Source: Tricholomella constricta
Lineage: Eukaryota; Basidiomycota; Agaricomycetes; Agaricales; Lyophyllaceae
Length of the DNA: 64,000 nucleotides
Direction: 5' to 3'
NCBI GenBank assembly: GCA_013368375.1
Contig: JAACJP010000001.1
Span: forward strand, 2,604,001 to 2,668,000
Under the pieces are notes generated by a model, which searched no databases, was not told the DNA's origin, and saw nothing but the letters and a program-made list of their open reading frames with translations. The stretch's first letter is position 1, and each line of letters begins with the position of its first letter. Shown here piece by piece: positions 44,680 to 56,290 of this stretch. The translations under genes and the position numbers were made by a program.

Positions 44680-46252
44680 TCAGAAGAATGCGAGGTATGC
44701 ATTGTAGCCGATGTCGTTCTTTTGAACCATGTTAGCAAGATTGATACAGAGGAAGAGATATGATGTACCAAGAACTGGTCGGTCTGAGGTCTGTAGCGGC
44801 AACGAATTATAAATCAAAATGGCCAACGTGAAAATTTAGGGTAACATACTCATAGAATATGACTCCAGTGTGATCATTGGTCAGGTTAAAGTTGTAGGCA
44901 TGAGCGTCTGTAGGATCGTTCGGATTGACGCCGAGCATGATACCGCACAGAAGTGCACAATTCTTACATTTGCATTAGCAAATTGTCAACTTGAATGATT
45001 CAGGACAGGATACTCACGTCAGCACGAATGTTGTCGGCACCCCACGCAGCGACTGCAGCTTTCATTGCTAGAATATAAAAGTTCAGCTCTGAACATTACC
45101 ATCAGATTATGTGCACGTACTAACGGCAAAGTCGTCACAGTCAAAAATCTCGCTTCGCCACACCTTGTTCCCTTGACCAAGGCCAGTAGTAGCCCAGACC
45201 TGGTGCCAGACGTCCGCACTGAGAATAAGATATCTGTCGGGAAAAAGGTCTGTTGCTGTGTTTTCCCCCCCCACTAGTCAAAGAAACTCACTCTCCGTCT
45301 AAGAGGTAACCTCGATAGTCATGTGCTAGATGGGGGTTGTTTCTGATAGCCAAAGTTACTTCGGCACTTGTGGCGCTCATGCGCTGGAAGTTCCACTTCT
45401 GGTGACTGTTGTCATCATCCCACGTGCCAGTCCAGCCATAGATCGGAGTGCCATCGCTGTCGCCGCTAGAAATGGATGTAAACATGGGCAATGCGATAAT
45501 GGGTAAGCATTAACCCATTGTAGAGGTCAGCAAATGCTAGTTAAAAAGACCTTTAGTCAGGTATCGATATCACGGAGGAGTATTCGACTCGTACTCTTGG
45601 ACGCGTAGTTCTGTATCCTGGAAAGAAAACACGATGGTAATGAATACGACGACAAAGTGTGAAAGGTAGTAGATACTTACTTCCAGCTTGTGCCGTCGAT
45701 AGCCCTCTTGATAGTCCACTTCTGATTGTCTCCGGTTCTTGACCATCCTTCAATATTAGTTTGCTCGGCTGCCGAACCTAGAAGGCGCGTGTCACGCGCG
45801 TTAAGTGCAGTAGTGATGAACGACGTGAATCCATAGCTCACCTCTTGCTAGATCCATATAGGTGCCACCAGCAAGGTTGCGAAGCGTAAAGGTGTCAGCC
45901 TCGCCGGTTTCCTCAGCCAGCCACAGTTGGTTCAGGCCGCCATTATCTGACCATGCAGTCACCGCAGTGCCTTTATATCAAAAGTCAGTGAATCTTCATC
46001 CCATACGTTCCTTGAGAAATGCAACGCACCGTTGGTGGGGTCACCTAAATTCCAAGCATGGCAATTATCGCCAGGTGTCACCAAATCAATTTTACGGTGC
46101 ACCTACCGCGGTTAAGATCGACAACAATGGGGACCGTCGAGTTGGAGATTCGATCTGGTATACACACAAATGAGTAACCTGTCTAGCAAACCAAGCAGAC
46201 AGATGGCGGGAGGTAAGTGGGAAGGCTCACAGACTCCGCGTTGAAAGACCAT
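44680..46252 (-). CDS. ricin-B/beta-trefoil lectin with C-terminal cysteine-protease domain (MOA-like chimerolectin); one junction unresolved
   Basis: Exons on the minus strand: 46252-46231, 46154-46107, 46044-46030, 45970-45842, 45777-45681, 45617 onward, about 45491-45292, 45233-45121, 45067-45018, 44962-44850, 44790-44769 and 44718-44680 (TGA). The first part is a beta-trefoil with repeats ending in Q.W motifs (NQLWL, NQKWTI, HQKWNF). The C-terminal part matches the dimerisation/protease domain of Marasmius oreades agglutinin: YLILSADVWHQVW, the Cys in FDCDDFA, the His in DAHAYNF and the Glu in FYEPQ, placed like that family's papain-type triad. Family members bind glycans and are defence proteins toxic to nematodes. 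Between 45617 and 45491 I found no GT-AG pair that keeps phase, so the middle trefoil repeat may be broken or the splice sites unusual. Confidence 0.8.
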
Positions 46253-47793
46253 TGTGGGTTAGAGTAAAGGCAATGTAAGTGTGGTTGGGGAGTTAGATGC
46301 GCTCGATCAGCTTGTTTAAATAATGTAGGAACGCAGCTATTCGGCTGAGCTCGGGAGAGAAATGCGGGGATTTCAAAACAAGGCAGTTGCAATGGAAGAA
46401 GAAGTGAGCGGTGTGAGACCCAGCGCCACTGGCAGGAGGCATAGAATGACAGACGGCAAGTCGTGATTTCGTTGTTCATGCGAGCTCAAATGGATGAAAA
46501 GCGATCTTTTTGAAGGGCGAGGCAGCTCAGAGTCAATAGGGAGTATCTCTAAATCTCCGGTGAGGGAGGCGCTGTGCTGCCCTGGCTATCACGAAAACAT
46601 CAAGGTTATGTGGACGGCTTTTTGATTGTAAGGTAAACGAGCGTTCAGGAGAGTAGCTTCGGCGATCGGCCTCACCCTGCGAGTCCATGGAGATCTAGAT
46701 TCTGTTAAGACAATGTAAGCCATAAAATTTCGTATGTTGGCTAACCTTACATGGCCTGTGAGGATTCCATGCCGCTCTTCAAAGGAAGACAGCTTGCGAG
46801 CGTGTCATAAAATTTCCAAGAGCACTTACACGGAGGACATTAGGCAGAGCCGAGTGATGAACTCTGCAACAAAAGGGCAGGTTATGCAGCAGATCGAGAA
46901 GATCAACTTGAAGCCCTGTAACTCTCGGAGCTCTCCTTCACCGGTTAAGATTATAATATGTAGTTCAGTATTTATAGAATGACTGACCACATGTCTGCTT
47001 CATTGGCAGATTAAAAGCAAATTGAATCGTGAGCTATATTCAAACCTCCACCTGTCGAAGTCGATTGCCGTCATAGCATGCCACCTGATCACTCGCTATT
47101 TCCATCGCATCTTCCGGAGTATCAGAGTCCCGGAGAATCGCAACTGAGGCTTCGACAATCACTCATTGTTAACACGGTCTCTCGTTCAGCTCTTTTCTTC
47201 CATCGCAGAAGTCGTAGCTTATGTTCTAGATAATTGAACCTTGTCCTGCTTTGGTTAAAGCTCAAGGAATACACCTGGATTACATCTGAAATGCAACTCT
47301 TCCTTGATCAGCTGGGCCTTCATGGCACCAAAATTTTGGAGGGGACAATACGAGATGTGCCATTCTTGATTTATCCCAGCCGGAGGCCCCACGCCTTTTT
47401 ATAGACGATGTACGGAGCTTAATCATTTTTAACCCCTGCCTTATTTGACTGTCGGGCTTCCTGAAAGCTTTTAAGGTGAGGGTAGGATAAGTGTTCTAAG
47501 AGAATGTATTACGACTTTCCGCCTAGCGCAGCTTGCAGCCCGGCGTGCCGCACAATGTTCTCGAGTGGTGTTGGGTTCAACCGTCATTCCGATTGTGTTG
47601 AAGATTCTCGTCGTCTCCGCAAGTCGATTAACGTAGCCTTTGATGTAGATCGTCCAATTTTTCTAGTATGTCAATTATTGAGGCAAAACACAGTGGCGGA
47701 CTTGTGCGCAATCAGGTCGGTGACTTGTTTGGTAACAACACATTCTGCAAACAACACGCCGAAATTTGAAAATCCCTCGTCCTGCAATCGCCA
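46253..47793. other. intergenic, about 1.5 kb
   Basis: Divergent space between the lectin gene (-) and RRP7 (+). Frames here are short and unsupported. The last about 100 bp are also found upstream of the RRP7 pseudogene (about 60660-60729). Confidence 0.55.
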
Positions 47794-48790
47794 ATGGCGC
47801 TTCCAACGTCTCTCGGTGGATTCACTGTCGTCCCAGTCTCCTACTCATCATCATCTACACACTACATATACGTTCGAGCGCACGCAGGCTCCAAAAAGGC
47901 GGCTAAAAATGCATTACCAGATGGCCGAACACTCTTCATGGTCAACATTCCGCCAGATGCGACAGAGCGAGAGCTATCGCAGCTATTCAAACACTGCGGG
48001 ACAGTGGAGAGGGTCATATTTGACTTGGATACAGTGGAGCCTCATCACGAAGACAGTGACAGCGATGAGGAGATGGAGGATATACCGGATCTGACTGCTG
48101 AACCCAGCGCCGACGATCAACCTCGGAAACGTCGAAAAGTCGTTAAAGACGATGCTCCCAAGCTTATTCCCCTGCCTTCGACCAGCTTACGAACACTACG
48201 ACCGGCAGGCCGCTCAGCGCACCTTGTTTTTCTTGATTCCTCCTCTCTGCAAAGAGCACTCTCTACTGCGACGAAAGCTCGTCCATGGCCATCGATACCC
48301 GAAGAGCCGTCAGGTCTCGCACATTACATCTCGCTGTACGACTCGCTACGGCCGCCGCTGGATGCGGTCCGGGAGCATGCTGACTCGTCGATACTGGTGT
48401 ACGAGCACGAGCTGCAGAAGACGAAACAGAAATCGAAGTACCGGAAAGGCGAGGCGATCGTTGATGGTGATGGGTTCACGCTGGTTACGCGAGGTGGGGC
48501 ATATGGGAAAACGCTTGGTGGTGGGGTGGGCGTGGCGAGCAAACAGTTCCAGAGGAGCGGGCAGACATCAAAAAGGATTCGGAATACGAAGAAGGAGGCG
48601 AAGGAAAAAAAGGATTTCTATGCATTTCAAAAGGCCGAAAAACAACGCAGCGGTAGGTTGCCCTCGGTTATCGACCTGGGTGTGATGCTGATAGTTTGCA
48701 ACAGATCTGATGAAGTTGAAGAAGAGATGGGACGAAGACAGGGCGAAGGTGGAAGCGCTAAAGGCGTCTCGGCGGTTCAAACCGTACTAG
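47794..48790 (+). CDS. RRP7: ribosomal RNA-processing protein 7 (RRP7), 314 aa
   Basis: Two exons, 47794-48652 and 48705-48790 (TAG). It starts MALPTSLGGFTVVPV. An RRM-like domain follows (GRTLFMVNIPPDATERELSQL, then GTVERVIFDL), with an acidic insert (HHEDSDSDEEMED) and a basic patch (RKRRKVVKD). The conserved C-terminus has FQRSGQTSKRIRNTKKEAK-type basic helix, then DLMKLKKRWDEDRAKVEALK and the end RRFKPY. RRP7 works with UtpC/CK2 in the small-subunit processome in the nucleolus and is normally essential. This is the functional copy; a damaged paralogous copy lies at 60730-61556. Confidence 0.93.
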
Positions 48791-50154
48791 TGAGATGTAT
48801 AGCCACATCAGATCAGTGCCATTATTGTAATGCGTCCCGATGTCAGGAAAAACCATTCACCGAAAGGAATGTATCCAATCGTTCTTTCCGACGCCCACCG
48901 TAAGTCATCTATCGCCACTGTGCAATGCAGGCCGATGCAAGCACTCTAGATGTACCTCTTTCGTTCATTCTTAATCTTACTGACGTGAACAGGATTCATG
49001 ATCTCGTCTATACGCCCAGCCATATAGGCGTTGTGGACACAACGCGTTAGCTGCGCAACGGGGAACTACCGGGCAGAAGGTTTTGCAGACTAGAACATTT
49101 ATCTCCGAATATATCGCTAGTGTGGCGACCATGAACTAGACCTAACTTCCGACACGCGTTCTCCGCATGTTATTTTGCGTATTCTCCAGGGTCTATTCTG
49201 TGGGTGCAGACTCGTGTTGTGGAACCTTTGAGCGATGCAGGGGTACCTAGTGCTCGAGGATCAACACTGCTTTTCATAATTTGATGTGTATCCTCCGTCA
49301 ATTGACCGATTTAACATGCCCATGATAGCTGTGGTCGGATATCAACGGAGCAGCTCTGAGGAAGCCAATTGGAAATGTACAGATGATCTAGGGAGGGCAC
49401 CAGTCTGAGTTGCTTTGGGCAGTTGCCGACCAAAACAAGGTCACTCACTGTTGGCGATTGTCATGTTCTAGAACGAAAAATTAGCTTACAGTAAGAAGAG
49501 GAATTGACATCGAGGTGGAATATTGGAAATCGATCGGTATGGCAGACTTTGAATCGGGAAATTCGAGGGCGGCCACAAACTATGCCAATCAATCCAAAGA
49601 TTGAACGACTACTTGCGACTGAGGTGATTCATTCTGAATATGTACCGAGGCAAATGTCTGTTTCTATAAACGACAATGCGGTTCGATTGTAAATCCAGGA
49701 AAATATTCTCGAGAGAAGGCAGGATGGCGCCGGTGTCGGTCCAGGTCCAGTGTGGTCAGGAAGAGCAGAGGAATGTAGCGCTTTGGACGCTATTCTCTTG
49801 ACCTATCTGGGCAGGGAGAGCCTTCTGGATTTAACGGATGCAATGAGGCAAATCTGAGTTTCGACCTTCAGCAAAGGTCCTCCCGAGAAAAAGCTCCCAA
49901 TTGCTTTTTCGACCCATACACAGCTGAGGTGATTCGTGCTAGATATGTACCGAGTCAACCCCTGCGTCTCACAGGAAAAGCCTTCGAGGGAAGGCAGCCT
50001 GGCGAAGAGTTATGTGTCCCAGAAGAGGCCGAGCGCATTCAGCAGAGGCAACGAGCAGGTGGTCGACAAGACGAATTGCGGTTCAAGACCAGTAGACTCT
50101 ATGATCCTGCTAAGGGAGGATCAGCTTCTGGCTGAAGTAATTTCTCGTAGGAGG
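48791..50154. other. RRP7 3' flank, part of a segmental duplication
   Basis: No gene supported. Much of it is also present, diverged, at about 61560-62800. Shared blocks include cgcatgttatt.cgcgtattct-like sequence (49166 and 61817), tgctcgaggatcaac and gctttgggcagt.gccgacca. Confidence 0.6.
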
Positions 50155-51113
50155 TCAGTTACGCACGTCGCCAGCCAATATACGTTTCATTCTATGGACG
50201 CCCTCTCGAGCAAAGGCAACTGTGTCGTACAAAACGCGTTCACTCATCGTCTCCTTCCGTTTCTGGAGCCGCCAGCGTGCCCTTCCAGCATCAATGTGTG
50301 TTCTGATATTGAGCCAGTACTTCAGAGCCATCTCGGCGTCAGGCCGTTGACGGAAGTTGGGCGTTTTCATGAAATCAATTACGCTCGCAAGAAAATCGAG
50401 CCCTTCATATACCTAAGAAACTCCAACATAAGGACATTTGTCCCTATCAGATCGAAGAATCGCCACACCTTGTAAAAATCCTTATAAAAGACATTTCCCA
50501 GTGTGAAGACGTCGATTTTGAATGGGTCGTAGGACTCTCGGCTCTTGTATTCCGGAGGATCGCCGTCACGGCCACCAAAATCCCTGACGAGATGTGGCTG
50601 GCCAGGAGAGAGACGTACAGAGCAGTCGAAGTCGATGATGATGTAGCGAACGGGAAAATCGATTCGGGCAAGTGGTGATATCAGTTCACCGTCTAAGTCA
50701 CGATGCTGCGCTACGAAGTGCCATCCAGAAGGGAGAATCGGTCGCGCGTCCATCATTATGTTTTGGGTCGTCAGATCACTGACCAGACGTGACGTTAGAA
50801 ATCGGGCGACAAGGGGCGAGAATATATATACCCATGAGCGACAAGTTGTTGATGCATGAATTCCATACCCTGCTTCAGGTCAGCGTCATTGCAAAGCATC
50901 AAACTCTATACACACCTCGATCATCTGTGTAACAAAATCAACAACCTCACCAACTGCGCCAAACTCTGGATTGCTATATGGCCTCAACGTTGGCATAACG
51001 ATGTATTCAACTTTGGATAAAATGAGGTCTCGAAAGTTATCCAGAATCGGAACGCAATGGTTTTTCGAGTCCCGGAGCAGGTCAGCAGATGACAGGTATT
51101 TTGCGATATTGAC

Positions 51114-51115
51114 CT
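51114..51115 (+). repeat. 2-bp target duplication (ct) of transposon copy 1, left
   Basis: ct before the element and ct at 52387-52388 after it. Confidence 0.75.
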
Positions 51116-52386
51116 CATCAGGAAAACTACACTCCCTTTTGTGGCCCCTTACCGACACTTTTGGTCAGTCCACAAGGGCAAAAAGTGTCAAAAGTGAGGA
51201 AGTGTCCGACACTTTTGAAAGAAGGTCCCCACTCTTTCAAAAGGTGATTTCACTTTCAGAAGATGTGCAAGCGCCCGGAAAGGGCCTACAAAAGGGTACC
51301 AAAGGGATGCAATAGGGCACAAAAAGAGGGTTATTCTGGATTGGGGTTCTGTGCCATGATGGTGCATATAGGTCATAATTGAAATGTATAATGGCAATAC
51401 TACATATAGATACAGAAGGAGTACTCGAGTACAAGTATGGGTAAAGTACCGATCCTATCCGATGAGCCCAGCAGAATGTTGATAGGAGGAGTGCAAATTG
51501 AGAGCGAGCTGACGCGACATCAGTGCTGAACCTATGAATGAGCTGAATGAACGTACCTTGAATCAAAAAATGCCTATCGGCATCTCTTGATTCGTCGGAG
51601 AGTGCTGTGGCGGCGCGGAAGGGGGAGGTTGAGGTCACGGGCTTCAGATGATGGATGCGAGGTAAGCGGAGTCGAGGAAGGACTTTGTAAAGGTGCCTAC
51701 GTATCTCTGAGGAGACAAAAGTTAGATATATTCTGAGGCGGTCACGACAAGCCACACACCTTTCACCAGAGTTTAACCTGAGGCCTATGCTCCAAATGGT
51801 ACTCCAGGCCTGTATAAGCAAGAAAATGAGGATCCAGTTAGTCAGTGAATGGCCAGTATAGAGATGAAAGACAGAAAAAGACAACGAGTTTGTGCCAACA
51901 AGGGCGCCCACAGAACGGGCCATCTGGGCAAGACAGTTCACAAAGACATGGGCTGAATGCTTCTCTGAGCATCAAGCAGTGGTTGAGGTGCAGAGATTGG
52001 GTAGACATGAGTGGTGCGTTGAACGCGATGAACGTTGATGGACAGGAATCGAAAGGGAAACTGCTGACGTGGCATAATTTAAGCGGAGTTTCAATGACTT
52101 GTCCATTTTTCGAGACGCCGACTTTTGAAACCGTTGGAACAACTTGAAAAAACAACATATACGCTTGCCTGATTGAATCTGTGGCCTTCATAGAGTATTT
52201 TAACCAAGTCTCTGTAAATTTGGGTTTTGCATTTTTATGAAAGTGTTATTGTTTTTTGATAGTGACTTGAAAGTCGATGTAAGTGATGGAGAAGGGCTTT
52301 TCGAAAGGGTAAGTGCCAAAAAGTGAAAGGAAAAGCATCAAAAAGTGTAAGCGCTGGAAGTGAAAGTGCTTGTAGTTTTGCTGATG
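51116..52386 (-). mobile_element. 1,271-bp non-autonomous DNA transposon, copy 1
   Basis: Ends are catcaggaaaactaca on one side and tgtagttttgctgatg on the other, a 16-bp terminal inverted repeat with one mismatch. Many aagtg/cactt motifs lie near the ends, as expected for transposase-binding sites. No transposase recognised. Length and all compared sequence equal copy 2 at 53447-54717, in inverted orientation. It inserted in the kinase-like exon with a 2-bp duplication. CMC-type (CACTA/Mirage) elements make 2-3-bp duplications, but the superfamily is not established. Confidence 0.9.
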
Positions 52387-52809
52387 CTCCTCCGTAATTT
52401 CCTTTGGGTTGATTCGCTTGATACATACAGTGACACCATCTTGAAGCCTTTTGGCATCAAGAACCATGGGTAACTGTACAGTAAGTTATTACAACAGAAA
52501 AGCGCTGAGTTTAGAGCAACATACAACTGTGTCAATAGAATCATCACAACTTGCAGGGTCGATGTCCATAGTCAGCCAGGATGGACTCCAGTCCGGTTTA
52601 TATCGAGAGCGAAGTTGATATCCTCGTGAGAGTATAAACGAGTAGCGATCCCTCCATGGTTTCTCATGTTCTCTGAGGTACGTTTGGAACCGATAGAGTT
52701 GCCTGAGATGAACTGATCTCAAACCAGCTCGATTTGGTGAAGATGACGGTAAAGATGCCGATCTTGAATGGTCCGAAGGAGAAGATATTGGCAACAGTTT
52801 GGACGCCAT

Positions 52810-53086
52810 AGCATGACTCAGAGTCTGGTGAAGGACTTGATTCCTTCTGGCCTCATGGGTGCAACGAGCTCGTCTGGAGCACCGGGCGTTGGATGACGTA
52901 ATACGGCAAGTTCGATTTTTCCAGATCGCACGTTTCAACAAATTCGGTGACAGCCTCAAGATCTTTTTTATTTTCGTGAATCTAACATAAATTCTTGCTG
53001 AAGCATTGAAGCCTCGTGCAACTCACATATATATCGACTCACTATAATGTATCGCCTTGCTTCCTGTCATCATATCCTCCGTCATC
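52810..53086. promoter_or_regulatory. shared divergent promoter region, left pair
   Basis: 277 bp between the start codons of the kinase-like (-) and coiled-coil (+) genes. The right pair has nearly the same spacing (57706-57985, 280 bp), suggesting joint control. Confidence 0.55.
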
Positions 53087-55445
53087 ATGTCTGCAGAGAC
53101 CGCCTTCAACTTCTTCTTAGGGGCGCTGGCTGACCTTGCTCAGCGTTCTCGCCTCGTTTCTTGTTTTCTGCAATGTTTTTCTCCATGGCCCAAAAATTAA
53201 GGCCCTTGATGACATACTTCGGGAAACCAAGAACATCTACGAAGATGCAAGCACGGAGGGGCTTTTGCCAGCAGAAATGTCCAGGGAAACGCGTGCCCTA
53301 CTTCGAGAGTAATCTCAGCTCCGTTCTGCCGCACTGCGCGAAGCTAACGCTTCGCCTGAAGGTACCAATCACAAGGCGATGACCTTCGGGTCATCACAGG
53401 TTCAGCTGTCGAAATGCTACGCTCATTCACGCAGAGCCGTGAACTTCATCAGCAAAACTACAAGCACTTTCACTTCCAGCGCTTACACTTTTTGATGCTT
53501 TTCCTTTCACTTTTTGGCACTTACCCTTTCGAAAAGCCCTTCTCCATCACTTACATCGACTTTCAAGTCACTATCAAAAAACAATAACACTTTCATAAAA
53601 ATGCAAAACCCAAATTTACAGAGACTTGGTTAAAATACTCTATGAAGGCCACAGATTCAATCAGGCAAGCGTATATGTTGTTTTTTCAAGTTGTTCCAAC
53701 GGTTTCAAAAGTCGGCGTCTCGAAAAATGGACAAGTCATTGAAACTCCGCTTAAATTATGCCACGTCAGCAGTTTCCCTTTCGATTCCTGTCCATCAACG
53801 TTCATCGCGTTCAACGCACCACTCATGTCTACCCAATCTCTGCACCTCAACCACTGCTTGATGCTCAGAGAAGCATTCAGCCCATGTCTTTGTGAACTGT
53901 CTTGCCCAGATGGCCCGTTCTGTGGGCGCCCTTGTTGGCACAAACTCGTTGTCTTTTTCTGTCTTTCATCTCTATACTGGCCATTCACTGACTAACTGGA
54001 TCCTCATTTTCTTGCTTATACAGGCCTGGAGTACCATTTGGAGCATAGGCCTCAGGTTAAACTCTGGTGAAAGGTGTGTGGCTTGTCGTGACCGCCTCAG
54101 AATATATCTAACTTTTGTCTCCTCAGAGATACGTAGGCACCTTTACAAAGTCCTTCCTCGACTCCGCTTACCTCGCATCCATCATCTGAAGCCCGTGACC
54201 TCAACCTCCCCCTTCCGCGCCGCCACAGCACTCTCCGACGAATCAAGAGATGCCGATAGGCATTTTTTGATTCAAGGTACGTTCATTCAGCTCATTCATA
54301 GGTTCAGCACTGATGTCGCGTCAGCTCGCTCTCAATTTGCACTCCTCCTATCAACATTCTGCTGGGCTCATCGGATAGGATCGGTACTTTACCCATACTT
54401 GTACTCGAGTACTCCTTCTGTATCTATATGTAGTATTGCCATTATACATTTCAATTATGACCTATATGCACCATCATGGCACAGAACCCCAATCCAGAAT
54501 AACCCTCTTTTTGTGCCCTATTGCATCCCTTTGGTACCCTTTTGTAGGCCCTTTCCGGGCGCTTGCACATCTTCTGAAAGTGAAATCACCTTTTGAAAGA
54601 GTGGGGACCTTCTTTCAAAAGTGTCGGACACTTCCTCACTTTTGACACTTTTTGCCCTTGTGGACTGACCAAAAGTGTCGGTAAGGGGCCACAAAAGGGA
54701 GTGTAGTTTTCCTGATGTTTCCACAAAAATTGCAGATCTTTCGGAGAGCATCCAACTGTTGAAGACGGTTTTAATAACGACTAGTCAGGAAGAGAGGTCT
54801 CGTCGTCAAGCCGCGAATGGTGCCGCTGATGAAAATCCCACTACGGAAGAAAATCGCACCAGCAGTCACGACAATCCTGGTATGTTTGATTTATCGCGTA
54901 CTCTTTCTAAGCATTTGATCTTTACGAAAGCACTTCCACCAGGGCCGGTCCCGAGGTCATCAATTATCAGTTTAATCTCACAGCATGAGACCGAACGGAG
55001 CCTCTTTCAAGCCGAACATGCGGGTATGTTGTTAACGTCCTGACTTCGTTGACTTGTGTCATGAAACTAACTATCCATCGCAGGAAATCCCTTCGCCATA
55101 CCGCCAATATCCCAGAATTCGCCTCCCCACTTCTGCATCTGCTCATTGGTGCAGTGCTTGTTCAAATGGTTCCCTCGAAGAAGCCGGGTGTCTTCATCTT
55201 CCGACGGACAACTACCCCTATCGAATGTCGAATTTTCCAGCAGCTTGTCGACGCTAGTAGAAAACCCCCTGCCCAAAGTCCCATACTGGCGTCGCACTTT
55301 ATTGGGTCGATGGATCGGCTCTGCGATCATCCGGCCTAGACCTAGAGAGGACTGTGCGGCTGAGACGGACATGCCTAGGCTCTCTGCTACTCTCGAAAAT
55401 ACGGATGAGCCATTAGAGATGGACATCACGTCGCTTCGTCGTTAG
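53087..55445 (+). pseudogene. membrane-anchored coiled-coil gene, left copy, interrupted by a DNA transposon
   Basis: It starts MSAETAFNFFLGAL like the right copy, but needs a frame change near 53130 to continue into the hydrophobic segment LTLLSVLASFLVF and on to LRETKNIYEDASTEGLLPAE. An intron (gtaatc...ctgaag) then leads to an exon that is cut at 53446 by the transposon. Coding resumes after 54717: taking away the element and one tt gives SREL joined to STKIADLSES in frame. Later exons are ...54879, 54931-55023 and 55084-55445 (TAG). The coiled coil includes IQLLKTVLITTSQEERSRR, and the tail has ENPLPKVPYWRR and DEPLEMDITSL. Function unknown. Two independent lesions make this copy dead unless the first is a sequencing or splice effect. 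Confidence 0.75.
53447..54717 (+). mobile_element. 1,271-bp non-autonomous DNA transposon, copy 2
   Basis: Same element as copy 1 in the opposite orientation, ends catcagcaaaactaca and tgtagttttcctgatg. Flanked by tt (53445-53446) and tt (54718-54719). No difference from copy 1 was found in the parts compared, including both ends and the 117-, 234- and 69-codon open frames they share. Confidence 0.9.
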
Positions 55446-55527
55446 CTTTTTGGATCTGCTACTCTCGGAAATACGGATGAGCCATTACAGATGGACATCA
55501 CGTCGCTTCGTCGTTAGCTTTTTGGAT
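55384..55527 (+). repeat. 72-bp tandem duplication over the 3' end of the coiled-coil gene
   Basis: ctgctactctcgaaaatacg... at 55384 recurs at 55456 (ctgctactctcggaaatacg) through the stop codon and gctttttggat. Two or three differences only. The first unit contains the stop, so the second is untranslated. Confidence 0.9.
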
Positions 55528-56290
55528 TCTTGCTCCCCCTTAGTTCTGCAGGCAGTACTTCGTACGCACCTGATCACCTCGTGGTCGAGCAATTTTTGCA
55601 CGTATCGATAATTTATTTCCCTCATTTTCCCTATGTGTAATTTTAGCAAGGCACATTTGTTCTTTCTTACCAGAAGGTCGCCGTGCGGCTGTGCATATGC
55701 TGTGGGTGTGGCGTCGCTCGACGCGGCCCCATGTTGATTTAATTTTGGTGCCCTACATAGTGCCACACGCATCAGGTGCAGATTGCGGATTTAGACAAAA
55801 GGCCGTGTATACGATATAGCTTCGTTCGCTTAAATTCACTAAATTAGGAGAAAACGTTCCGTATGTGCCGAACACCACGGATTGGCCACGAACTGACACA
55901 GCCGTGTAATATTTGGACCTACAAGGCCATAGCCTTCAGAGTGCACCCGCGATCACGGTACCTTGATATCGAACGCCGGAATTCTGGTAAACGGCGTGTA
56001 ATCCAAATTCAACGCGCTGTAACATTGGATTGAGATCTCATAACAGATTTACGCGAATAAGGGTAAAGGAAAGGCCGCCGGATGTACAGTAAAATCCCCA
56101 ATCGGAGCACTCAAGTCTACACTGATCGAAGGTTCGATATTGTGCCTTGACGAGTGATTCGTCCAAGTGCGATGACTTCGATGTCCAGGGTTATGGATGT
56201 ATCGTCTAGACGCCGATCCATGTAAGTCCACAGTGGACAAGTAGCTATGACCAATAGACTCTATGATCCTGTTACTCCGTTGAGCGTAAT
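55528..56290. other. 3' flank between the two pairs
   Basis: No gene. The part about 55797-56250 has a diverged copy at about 59535-59960 (shared tagcttcgttcg.ttaaa, taggagaaaacgtt.cgtatg and gtgccgaacaccacgg), both next to kinase-like 3' ends or relics. Confidence 0.65.

Larger units (their letters stand above)
50155..52809 (-). pseudogene. protein-kinase-like gene, left copy, interrupted by a DNA transposon
   Basis: Exons on the minus strand: 52809-52525, 52473-52387 continuing at 51115-50916 beyond the transposon, 50869-50832, 50778-50469 and 50412-50155 (TGA). The element sits inside exon 2, between NPKEITEE and VNIAKYLSSA. Taking out the element plus one 2-bp duplication gives an exon of 285 nt, exactly the length of the same exon in the intact paralogue. 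The rest has no stop, giving a 391-codon coding potential. Domain features are as in the right copy: VCIKRI lysine, AHGDLTTQNIMMD loop, IIDFDCSVR and DPPEYKS. As it stands the kinase fold is broken after the N-lobe lysine. Confidence 0.85.

Noticed and set aside
51237..52191. 117- and 234-codon frames inside the 1,271-bp transposon as transposase
   Set aside because: They overlap each other, lack any DDE-type motif I can see, and exist twice only because the element is duplicated.
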